Assembly (NCBI GenBank): GCA_032622095.1
Contig: CP136067.1
Span: forward strand, 125,585,030 to 125,649,029
Length of the DNA stretch: 64,000 nucleotides
Direction of reading: 5' to 3'
Source: Siphonodentalium dalli
Lineage: Eukaryota > Mollusca > Scaphopoda > Gadilida > Siphonodentaliidae
The notes under the pieces are model-generated. The model made no database searches and was not told where the DNA came from. It was given only the letters and a program-made list of their open reading frames with translations. A program made the translations under genes and the position numbers. Positions 22,045 through 32,350 of the stretch are shown here, in pieces; position 1 is the first letter of the stretch; each line of letters starts with the position of its first letter.

Positions 22045-22960
22045 CTCTCAGGCTCCAAATAAAAGTGCAGGCCCAAATAATAGTGCGGGGGGGGGAAATT
22101 CCATTTAAAGTTAATAAAAGTACAGACCCAAATAATAGTGCAGGGGGAACTCTGAGCAAAACATCAACTGTGGTTAACCAAATAATTTTTATAGCAGGTT
22201 CAGGTATACGAGTCAACATGTAGTACAGGTACATGTATGTATCATGTGGTGTTTTTTTGGTTTGCCACATACTTGAATATGTACTCTTGAGTGCCTAATG
22301 TACGATTATTAAAATCGAGGTAAAATTCCCACCTGTACGATCGTTATTTGGTCCTGTACGTTTATTAAATTAACCAAAAGAAATAATTCACCAATCTTAA
22401 ATTGTGTTATTCATATAAGAAATGAACGGCGGTTTCAATGCGGTCATGGGGTTTTGACCGCGAGAAAAAATCAGCAAACTTCGGGGTTCATGCAGAGTTT
22501 GCTGATTTTTTTAACGCGGTCAAAACCCATGACCACGTTGAATCCGCCGTTTATTATTTATATTTATATACTTAAATTCATTATGAACTAGGATTGTATG
22601 TCTTTCCCATTATTTATTCATCTATTTAAACAAACGCATGGAGTTCAGTTCAGACAGTTCGAATCCTTGTTTTTTGGAAAACCAAACATTTTGAGAATCC
22701 GTTCATGGAGAACGGAAGAAACGCAATTTCACAGTAAAGTATAAACATATGACAAAATGTCTTGTTTAGCTAGTAACTAATGTAGACGTGTTGATCATTT
22801 TTACATCTGAATCATATAGAAATCTTGAATTTGTGCTGATTTAAATTTTCATAGCTTCAAAATATTAATAAACGTGCAGACCCAAATAAGCACTGTGCAG
22901 GGGGGGGGGGGGATTTCCCAAGAAAAATAATAAACGTGGATGCAGCTGGTGCATGCATAT
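22045..22960. repeat. Three copies of a G-rich short repeat
   Basis: The motif ccaaataa(t/a)agtgc(a/g)gggg occurs near 22072, 22130 and 22880 (aaataagcactgtgcagggg) with flanking aataaa(c/a)gtgcagacc words. Each copy ends in a run of G. The copies probably belong to one non-autonomous repeat broken by other insertions, including the palindrome at 22421-22555. Confidence 0.5.
22421..22555. repeat. Long palindrome, ~57-nt arms
   Basis: aacggcggtttcaatgcggt at 22425, continuing through catggggttttgaccgcg and aaatcagcaaact, is mirrored by agtttgctgattttt, acgcggtcaaaacccatgac and ttgaatccgccgtt ending at 22552. The loop is about 16 nt and there are a few mismatches. It could be a small foldback MITE; no other copy is visible. 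Confidence 0.75.
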
Positions 22961-24087
22961 TTATTTGGAGCCCAAGAGTAAAGAGGTGGAGGTGAATGTT
23001 ACATGTAAGTTGTTATTAACGAAATGGAACGATGCCTTTAATAGGTTCCACCAGCAATAAGTCGCGACTTCTTTATATTGGCCTGACAGATTGGTTTTTG
23101 TTGGCGTCATGCCTGTCGACCATTATGATGGCCACATATATTGTCATATAACAGCGATTTACGATCTGTCTTGTTGGCTCATAATATAAATTAAGAAAGT
23201 GGCCTTGTGTTCGTTCCTTGCGTAAAAAAATATTTTTTAGTACAAACGTCCTCATTGATTGTGTCCCTCGACTCCTTGTGTAATTGGTCAAGTAACTTAC
23301 ATGTATGTACATGTACAGACCACTCACAAATTTCTTAGAAAAGCGACCACATGTTCGAATCTACTTTGCGATTTTGGAGCAACGCATTTGTAAATGCGTT
23401 CATATTTTAACACATTTACCTTGATTTATTCACAAACAAATGTCTTGATGCAGGCCTTAAAATCCATCAGATTTTTGGCAATAATCAAAATGTTAGTGTT
23501 TCACTTTCTACAGCTAGGGAATCAAGACTTTTTACTAGAATCAAAATGAGAATCATGATTCTCAGATTCTGATTATAAAACAATTAATGTCAACAGTGTT
23601 TATTTATGTTTATTCCATTTTGAATGGAAAACTACATCATGAATGTCCGATTCCGAACATATACATGTACACCAGGAGTGGGAAAATAACACAGAATTAT
23701 TCAGATGTGAATTTAAAATAAACAAAATTATAACTAAAATTGCAAAATACACTATCGTATCGTTATTTGGGTGTTCATACTAGTATACTTTTTCGGCGCA
23801 ATGATCGGTAATTTCAATGCGACTGCGATTATTCCCAATGCAGTGCATTTAATTTAAATGCTGTCATTAAGGCATTTACAAAGTGGCGTGACACAATGCA
23901 CCCTCAATGCATTTTAAATGCAACAACCGCATTTCATTGATCCACGTTGTAAAGGACATTTATTTTTAGAATACATGTATGTACGTGTATATAACCACAA
24001 GAATAAAGAACAAATCAACTGTTTTTATTACTTTGTAAACCTCTGATGTTTCCCATACAGTATACATTTGTATATTATAAACCATGT
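22961..24087. other. Non-coding stretch
   Basis: No gene seen. The part 23820-23940 is rich in the words aatgcg, aatgca and gcattt in both orientations, which gives weak inverted repeats. Otherwise nothing was recognised. Confidence 0.4.
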
Positions 24088-24308
24088 TACAGTAATTCTA
24101 GAGCTAATTAATCGACTCCTTAACTACAGCAGAATTATGGGTAACTTTTCAGGATTTAGTCCGAAATATGGCTTGTTGCCATTCATCGGAAAGCTCTCAC
24201 CGAGAGCTTTCCGATGAATGGCATCAACCCATATTTCCGACTAAATCCTGAAAAGTTACCCATAATTCTGCTGTAGTTAAGGAGTCGATTAATTAGAGCA
24301 TTACTGTA
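24088..24308. mobile_element. Palindromic MITE, CAGTAAT family, full foldback copy
   Basis: Nearly perfect palindrome of about 220 bp. Outer ends are tacagtaat and attactgta; the arms contain taattaatcgactccttaac, cagcagaattatgggtaact, ggatttagtccgaaatatgg and ccattcatcggaaagctctc, meeting at the centre around caccgagag. Related single-armed copies lie at 25808-25976 and 63049-63188. The TA at each tip fits a TA-target family. No coding capacity. Confidence 0.85.
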
Positions 24309-25807
24309 TATCCTCTATAACTGTTTATTCAACATCACGTGCTGCAATCCATAAATGCGGTTCAGATTTCGATGTCCGGTTCAACATTATTATCATATGG
24401 TTTGATAGCAGAAATACTCAGTTTGGAATGTTATACCATACAAGTTTTACGAGTTGCTCTTGCTCAAGAATGGATAAATTTATAAACCTGATTTTTGGCG
24501 CATTAGTTAGAATTATATTTTTGCACAAGAACACACCACAAATATCGAACTGGACATCAAAAGCAGAACCGGATTGTATCGATTGCATAAACATAAGAAG
24601 TTGGTCACTGACCGACAATTGCTATTCTCTGGTGTGGTTTATAGGACAACCGTACGCAATGCCGACTTAAAAATAAAAATTCACATAAACATCGCATGAA
24701 GCGGTCTATCCACAAACTCAGGTATTCGGTAATTCCAAATGTATGAACTATCACCATGATATCCCGGTATATCATTGTCAGGACTGTTTGTACAAAAGGT
24801 TGTTATTCTACTATGCATAATTTTGCTATATCATTGTACTCGGACTGTATTGCAATGTAATATATCAGTACATGTACCGGTATACTGGGTGCACATTATA
24901 TACATGTAGGCCTACAATCACTTTAGTACATGTATGTGTCATAATTAAAAGACTCATGTTGTTAAATTGAAAAAAAACATGTGTGAAAACAGAGAGAATA
25001 CATGTACATGTGCCGGTACTATATACCTCTTTGTGTGCTGTACTACCGGTACTATTCATGTACATGTACTACACTACAATAAGAGAAATTTTAATTGATT
25101 CTGCTGCCCTTGTGCCACAGGCCTCAAACACGCCAAACAAGTATCTGTAGCCAGGCCCACCAGTACCAGGCTACTAGTAAATGAAGTACTGAAAGTGTCA
25201 CATCATTAATCGAGCCCAATCTTAGTTATACTAGTCTCTTGTGTAGTTTGGGTTACTATTAATAAGATATTTAATGAATGTTTGGAATGTATGGTAGCAT
25301 TCTTACCTGGATCAACATATGCCATGCACAACGCTGGTCATCATATCATCACCGCTGTTGGCAGTAAACCGCTCATCGGGCTATAACAGTTAGAGTTTTC
25401 CATACCAGGGCTAATCTAATCAGTTAAAATTAGTCATTTTAGAGGGAATACCAACCAGTGGAAGACGTACAAAAAGTCATGTATATTCAGATATCAGTTT
25501 TCGAGAAAAAACCCATCTTAGTCGAGCGGACTTAGAATATCGGGGTAAACTTAAATTTCATTCAGCAACACTTTCACAGCAGAATATAAAAACAGTACAT
25601 TATAATCACTTACAGTACATGTACATGTAGCCCAAGTGCAGTGCTAGCCTATATTATATACTACCAAAACTTTTGGTCAGTTTCTCGATGACTGACACTT
25701 GTAAACGCTTGAACGGGTATATAGTACATGTACATGTACATGTGTACCGTATGTGAATTAAAGATCTTATTAGTGACACAACAGGAGGCTAGACATACAT
25801 TTGTAAC
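24309..25807. other. Non-coding stretch with ATGTAC microsatellites
   Basis: The palindromic words acatgtacatgta and gtacatgtacatgtac recur near 24870, 25000, 25060, 25615 and 25725, often beside accggta. No gene, RNA or larger repeat was identified. Confidence 0.5.
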
Positions 25808-25976
25808 TACAGTAATGCTCTAATTAATCGACTCCTTAACCACAGAAGAATTACGGGTGTTAAACTCGGGGAGAGCTTTCCGATGAATGGCAACAAGCCA
25901 TATATCCGACTAAATCCTGAAAGTTACACATAATTCTGCTGTGGTTAAGGGGTCGATTTCTTAGGGCACTACTGTA
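25808..25976. mobile_element. MITE of the CAGTAAT family, shorter copy
   Basis: Same termini as 24088-24308 (tacagtaatgctctaattaa at the left; gggcactactgta at the right) and the same inner words (gagctttccgatgaatggc, gactaaatcctgaaagttac, ctgctgtggttaagg). One half of the long palindrome is reduced, so only the terminal 35 bp or so pair. Confidence 0.8.
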
Positions 25977-26393
25977 TCTGTTTTAGTGCACATCAAATGT
26001 ATTTGTTGTCTTTCCTCTTGTAATTTGTCTTTGGTTGTGTTCGCCATTTCGATGGACAACTACATGTACTGACATCAAATGACTGAAATGAGTCAAAATT
26101 TAGCAGTGCAGCCAATTATATAGATAAACAGAATTAAATAGCATCCAAATTCCAAATGAGCATAAATGATAAAACAAACTTTATTGAGCACTCTTTTAAT
26201 ACTATAGTAATTACAGCTACAATGAAAGCACCTAATAAAAATTCTAAGTTTGGTAAAACTGTCTGTATACAAAGTTTATCTGGCCGTGATGAATAAAACC
26301 TATAAATGGGATCATATACATGTATGTTAGATATCATTACATGATTATTTGAAAACACATATCCGTATGGAAAACAAACTATTTTACCACTGG

Positions 26394-26518
26394 CCAAGTG
26401 GTCCTGCTAATATGCTATGATGCTGGTGGTCCTGCTGAATTGCTATGATGCGGGTAGTGCAATTCATAGCAATTAAGCAGGACCCAACCGCATCATAGCA
26501 CATTAGCAGGAACACTTG
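26394..26518. repeat. Palindrome, ~55-nt arms
   Basis: aagtggtcctgctaatatgc, followed by tatgatgctggtggtcctgc and tgaattgctatga, is mirrored by tcatagcaattaagcaggac, ccaaccgcatcatagc and acattagcaggaacactt. The pattern within each arm is itself repetitive (gtcctgct...gctatgatgc twice). Probably a foldback element; no other copy is seen. Confidence 0.7.
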
Positions 26519-27115
26519 AACAGGGTATATTTACAGTGTCAAATCGAATGGGCATCTTTTAACAATATTTTTGAACAATTTCCTAGAAGTGTTCGAAAAT
26601 TGAGAACTGAATTTATATTTTTTTTTATGAGGTTTCGATTGAAAAATTTCTAACTTAGCTCATCAGGATTAACATTGTCGCACAGCTATATTCTCTTTCC
26701 CAACAAAGTCTATAGAACATACATGTAAAATTACAGCTATGCTTTAATTAATCAACTCGCCTTATATTACTCGGGTATTACTGCAGTATTCAGGCGTGTT
26801 CATGCGATCAACCGCAGTCAGTTATACCGCCGCAGAATGTGGTCCACCTCACATTTGCAGTTAGGCTGTATTTTTCATGCGATGTTTATATGAATTTTGT
26901 TTTAAAGTTGACATTGTAATCACACCAGAATTTTTTTTTATTGTTTCAAAATGTCTAGATAGAATTCAGAATTTTTGTGGTAAAAACAATTAACTTGGTT
27001 ATCACAGTTAACACATATTACTGTGGTAAGATTACCAGCGGATACCGCATGTCAACAGGGACTGCATGCTCTAATTAATTATCAGGTTTAACATGTTTAT
27101 ACTGGATACAGTTCA
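26519..27115. other. Non-coding stretch with a partial CAGTAAT-MITE end
   Basis: Near 26730 the words acagctatgctttaattaat and caactcg resemble the terminus of the 24088 family without a partner end, a likely remnant. The rest is AT-rich with no coding signal. Confidence 0.4.
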
Positions 27116-28064
27116 TTTTAAAGGTACTCAATCCGGTTCGATGATACCCATATAATCAGATTCCAACATCATACATTTGTATTTAGAAAGGCTGCTTCAG
27201 TTACGTTATCAGAATTGATTAATTGCCCTAAAATAATGCTAACCACTGTCAACTAAAGTATACAATTGCCTGACATATGTTATTTATCAACATGTTGTTC
27301 TACAAAATTTGGCCTTATTATCAACAGAAAGCCTCTTGATTTTAGAGTTATCCATCTTCATCTGAAATTTGGTCCGAGACCGTGGGCCACTATTAATTCT
27401 TGATCGTGAAAAATAGTATATTTCAAAAATTGATATCTAATAACTCTGAGCTTTGATAGGTGGTGGGTTCCTCGACTCGTACCAAATATCTTTTACCCCC
27501 CCCCCCCCCAAGTCCAAATAAAGAGTAATGTGCGAGCATTAATTCAGGGGGCCCTTAATCAGATTATGCATCTTTAAATTCAAATACAGTTTAAAGATGC
27601 ATAATCCGATTAAGTGCCCCTCATTTGCTATTTACATATACATGTATATGGAATCGGGGGGGGGGGTAAAAATATTTTAATCAAGTCGAGGGACCCACCT
27701 ACATGTATCAAAGCTCAGAGTTATTAGATATCAATTTTTGAAATTTTAATATTGATCACCATCGATACTTAATAGTGGCCCAGAAAAATTTGACGAGCCG
27801 ACGGTCTCAGACCAAATTGCGGATGAAGATGGATAACTCTAAAATGAAGAGGCTTTGTGTTGATAATAAGGTCAAACTTCGTCGAACAGCATGTTGATAA
27901 ATATAACGTATCAGGCGATTTTATACTATACATGTAGTTGACAGTGGTTAGCATTATTTTTGGGCAATTAATCGATTCTGATATTACTGAAGCAGCATTT
28001 CTAAAAAAAATGTTGTTGGAATCTAATTATATCGGGACCATCGAATCTGATTGAGCACCTTTAA
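27116..28064. mobile_element. Foldback element, ~945 bp with ~440-bp arms
   Basis: The left end (aaaggtactcaatccggttc) and right end (gaatctgattgagcacctttt-type complement) are inverted. The match continues almost to the centre through ctgcttcagt, tggttagcat words, tagagttatccatcttcat, tagatatcaatttttgaaat, the c-run/g-run pair at 27494 and 27656, and aaagatgcataatccgatta. The centre is at about 27590. There is no coding capacity. The arms differ by scattered substitutions and small indels, so they have begun to diverge. Confidence 0.85.
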
Positions 28065-28092
28065 TAGTTAGCTATATGAGTTATATACACAT

Positions 28093-28502
28093 AAGGCGAC
28101 ACCAATTTTTAAGTCCGGTTTACGAACACCTCCTACAACTTTTTTTCCATTTCATGAAATTTTTTTTTACTTGTTTGCCCTGGTTTGTCCCAATTTTTTT
28201 TACACGCGTACTGATTTTCATGTGCTGTCTCATCCGGTTCTGCTTATGATCATTTGCAGATCCATATTTTCATGTATTTCATGACAAGAAATGTCTTGTT
28301 TGGTTCAGAATATCATTCGAAAAGGTTTTTTTCACAATTTTTGTAAAATTTATGTAAAATTTCAAGATTTACTTGATATAAATTGGGGGGGGGGGGGGAC
28401 AATTTGTTTTATTTTTATTTTTTTCCCCTCCTGCATCTACTTTTTTTCTCCCCACATCAGCCCACATGTTCGTAAACCAGACTTAAAAATTGGTGTCGCC
28501 TA
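28093..28502 (-). mobile_element. MITE with GGCGACACC termini, copy 2
   Basis: Inverted-orientation copy of 20746-21134. It has the same termini (aaggcgacaccaatttttaa; ttaaaaattggtgtcgcct), and the inner words gatcatttgcagatccatat, catgtatttcatgacaagaa and atcatccggttctgctt-type sequence appear in reverse order. The C-run of copy 1 appears here as a run of about 14 G. Confidence 0.8.
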
Positions 28503-28760
28503 ATAGACATTTAAACTTTGAAAATTGTAGGTTTCCGGATGATAACTTCAGTTTGTGTGATCATATCTGAACCAAATGTGGTATGTAAGTTTATCAGACC
28601 AAAATACAGGTCAAGTTCGAATATAGGTGTGCTCCGCTCATTTTTGCGAGAGTTATGGCCCTTTTTCGACTTAGAATCGTGTTAATTTCTGGTTTCCGCA
28701 TCATAATTTTAGTTTGTGTGATCAAATCTGAATCAAATTTGGTATGATAGTTTATTATCC
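28503..28760 (+). repeat. Bivalve-type ~185-bp tandem repeat
   Basis: Begins ggtttccggatgataacttc then agtttgtgtgatcatatctg, followed by aatttggtatg-type words, and includes agagttatggccctttttcg. A second start (tggtttccgcatcataattt) follows at about 28693. The agttatggcccttt phrase is common in bivalve genomic repeats. Confidence 0.65.
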
Positions 28761-30085
28761 ACCATTTCATGGGACACTGGTTGGATTGTTCTGAAATGTA
28801 GTATCGGATTTAGGGGACCTTGATATATTTTTCAGACAAGCTGATGCCCCAAAGAAGCCACCTTTTCTCACATTTGCTGAAATAGTATCCAAAACATCAA
28901 CATATCAAGAGCCATTAGACTGAATTAGATAAAAATATATCACTTGGGTCTGTTTAAGCTGGAAAATACTCAAAATTTGTATAATTTTCTGCTATTATAT
29001 CTGCATACTAGCCTTTTTGCTGAATCGTGAATGCCGGTTATATTGCCGTGTGAAATCCTAGTACCAGATAACATTGGGTATGTACATGTATATAGCATAC
29101 CACCTGAAAATGGCTTGAATATCACATACCAAAGCGGGGTGTGGGTGTGTGTGACACCCTCCTTGATCATAGTCTGTATTCTACAGGGTATGTTAACTGT
29201 TTCGAGTTGGTGCATTTAATGTGATTGTTTAATCTCTACCATCTGAAATCTATTTATAGCATATTTTGCTATCTGATCAATATTGCTACTTAGTACTGAT
29301 ATAAAACAGGATAAAGATGGTGTGTCTCTTTCCCGAATGTTCTGTTTACATGTACATTTGGGGGTTTATGAGTCAAATAATATCAGACAACATGTCCTTC
29401 TAACACTAAGAAATAATATGTTCTTATGAACCAGGACAAAATATGACTATTTCTGGAGCATTACAGCACATTATTACAAATCTATATTTGTAAGCAGTAA
29501 GATAATGACAGGAAACATGTCCTCAGACTAAGAAATAATTTTTTGGTGTGTATTTCACACCACAGCTCATGTGTATACTCACATTAGTTTATGTCATTCA
29601 AAGGGAGAAACCCATTTAGAAAGTTTAAATGAGACAAAACTACCTCACTGTAGATATAGTTGCAAGGTACAACATGTACATGTATTCTGGTAAATGACAT
29701 TGGAACCTAAAATAATGATTTTTGTGTCCACCGGTATGTCATGTACCGGTACTAGTATACATTGCAACTACATGTACATGTAACTTGCCTAACATACCAT
29801 ATACATGTATGAAGAGGGACTTTGCAAGTGTTTTTTAATCAAAATTTTAACCCAACTCTTGTTGTCAGTAAGTTTTAACCCATGCAGTTTAATGAGTTTA
29901 TATATTTATATATTACATGTGTTTCTATACATGTATTTTATCTTTAGTTAGTTTGTTGTCCTTGAATAAACTTGTATTGCTGCACAATCAGTTTCCTTAA
30001 TGTTCTATTATACTAAAACAACTCCATTGATAACAATACCCCTGCATCCCATCAAAATCTACTTCATTGCCATCCTCATCATTTA
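28761..30085. other. Non-coding stretch
   Basis: No gene or repeat boundary identified. A few acatgtacatgta words occur at about 29675 and 29770. Short frames near 28970-29219 on both strands have no recognisable content. Confidence 0.45.
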
Positions 30086-30916
30086 ACTTTGGTATCCCCA
30101 CCCAGGTGTGCCTTGGTGTTATTCACCCAGGTGTTCCTTGGTGTTTCCTACCCATGTGTACCTTGGTGTTTTCTTACCCAGGTGTACCTTGGTGTTTTAT
30201 TACCCAGGTGTACCTTGGTGTTTTCTTACCCAGGTGTACCTTGGTGTTTTCCTGCCCAGGTGTACCTTGGTGTTTCCTTACCTGGGTGTACCTTGGGGTT
30301 TTCTAACCCAGGTGCATCTCAATGGGAAATCCACCTGGGTAAGAAAACACCAAGGTACACCGGCGTAAAAAAAACACCAAGGTATACCTGGGTTGGAAAC
30401 ATCAAGGTAGGAAACACCAGGGTACACCTGGGTGAATAACACCAAGGTACACCTGGGTGGGAAACACCCAGGTAAGAAACACCAGGGTACACCTGGGTGA
30501 ATAACACCAAGGTACACCTGGGTGGGAAACACCCAGGTAGGAAACACCAGGGTACACCTGGGTGAATAACACCAAGGTAACCTGGATGGGAAACACCCAG
30601 GTAGGAAACACCAGGGTACACCTGGGTAAATAACACCATGGTACACCTGGGTGGGGAAACACCCAGGTAGGAAACACCAGGGTAGACCTGGGTGGGAAAC
30701 ACCCAGGTAGGGTACACCTGGGTGTGGTCACCTGGGTAATTACACCCAGGTTTACCCATACCAGGGTTTTTATCCAGTTTCAGGTGGGTAAATCATGGTA
30801 AAACCCAGGTTTCGCGGGGTCTTAATGGTTGGTGGATGTCTTGGTAGATAGATTTTTACCTGGGTTTCGGCCCAAAAAAACCTGGGTGGATTTACCCTGG
30901 TACATTTTTATATGGG
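30086..30916. repeat. Inverted CCCAGGTGTACC array with right terminus
   Basis: From 30100 to about 30315, units of about 28 bp (acccaggtgtaccttggtgt plus a tttctt spacer) run in one orientation. From about 30335 to 30750 they run in the other (caccaaggtacacctgggtg plus ggaaacacccaggtagg). The centre is near 30325. The tail 30750-30916 is more degenerate and ends in accctggtacatttttatat followed by ggg, the inverted copy of the terminus at 16572. Frames of over 100 codons on both strands are low-complexity translations of the array, not genes. Confidence 0.85.
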
Positions 30917-32350
30917 GGAAGGGGAGAGGGGCACCAAAATTGATCAAACTAATTTTAGCGCCGATTTCCACCAAATTGATATATATTCTTCTCTATGCTA
31001 CAAGGAATCTAATTGTGCGATTTAAATACTCCAAAGTGCTGTCGTTTGGATAACAGATTGTGAGAGGGGCACTCAATTTAATAAGAATGTGCTTAGTCGC
31101 TGATTGCCACCACACGTATACAATATCACCCCCATGGTATGAGGAGTCTAATGGTGTGGCTTAAATCTGTCAAAAGTGGCGTCATTCGAATCAGGGTTGA
31201 ACTGAAAGGCAGAGGGTCACCAAAATTGATACGAGTCTGATCGTGTGTCTTAAAGACGGCATGTTGGTGCTGTTTGGGTGAGAGATGGGGGTTAGTGGGC
31301 ACTAAATTTGAGTCTAATTGTGTGGTTTAAGGATGTCACAAGCTGTCACAAGTGGGACCATTCGAGTCAGGATGCATAGAGGGTGAGAGGAACACAAAAC
31401 AGATTAACAATATGTTTAGCGCTGATTTCCACCAGATTGATACATATTCCCCGTGATACGAGAAATCTAATCGTGTGGTTTAGATAAGCCAAATGTGTGC
31501 CGTTTAGATGAGAGATATATGGGGGCCATAAATTTTATACGAATTTGTATAATCGCCAATTTTATACAAAAACTTAAATAAAATCATCCACACGGTATGA
31601 GAACCTGGTGTCTAATGGGGTGGCTTAAAGCTGTCAAAAGTGGCATCATTCGATTCAGGGGTGCACTGAAATGGAGAGGGGCACCAACATTGATAAAAAT
31701 AATTTTAGCGCCAATTTCCACCAAATTGATACACATTCTTATCCATGATACGAGGAATCAAATCATGTGATTTAAAGACGCTATATTTGTGCTGTTTGTG
31801 TGAGAGATGGTGTGGGTGTGTGGTGGGCACTAAATTTGATAACAAACATTGTTTAGTCGCCGATTAGCGCCAAACTTATACATATTTATCTCCATGATAT
31901 CGGGAGTCTAATTGTGTGGTTTAAAGATGTCAAAGTTGTGCCATTCGAGAGAGGGATCCACAGAGGGTGAGAGAGACACAACAATAGATAAACAATATGT
32001 TTAGCGCCGATTTCTACCAGACTGATACATATTTTTCTCCGTGATACGAGTAATCTTATAGTGTGGTTTAAATACGCCAAATTGGTACCGTTTGGGTGAG
32101 AGATATGGGGACCCTAAACTTGATACGAATTTGTATACTCGCCATTGTTCAACAATTTTATATATATTCATCTCCATAATGAGTCTAAGTTTGTGGTTTA
32201 ATGATGTCAACTGTGGCGCCGCATGAGTCCGAAATAGGGACGGTGGGTCACCGCAACTGATAGAAATATGTTTAGTGCCAATTAACATCAAATTCATACA
32301 CATTCTTCTCAAATGATACGAGGAATCATATCGAGCGTGTTACAAGCGCT
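30917..32350 (+). repeat. A/B ~145-bp satellite, main cluster
   Basis: Landmark agcgccgatttccaccaaat or its variant gtcgccgatta(c/g) occurs at about 30957, 31097, 31418, 31551, 31706, 31857, 32004, 32138 and 32275. Spacings are 133-155 bp apart from one double interval. Two monomer types alternate. One continues into gacgccaa-ttggtgccgttt and gtgagagatgggg; the other into gatgtcaaaagtggcgcc and ttcgagtcagggatgcac. The array is degenerate and non-coding. Confidence 0.85.

Noticed and set aside
22650-22690. Possible tRNA T-arm (agttcgaatcc)
   Set aside because: No matching acceptor stem, D-arm or anticodon arm at the right distances.
30067-30759. Frames of 80-146 codons rich in VPWCFLTQVYLGV
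   Set aside because: Repeat translations of the CCCAGGTGTACC array, present in several frames on both strands.
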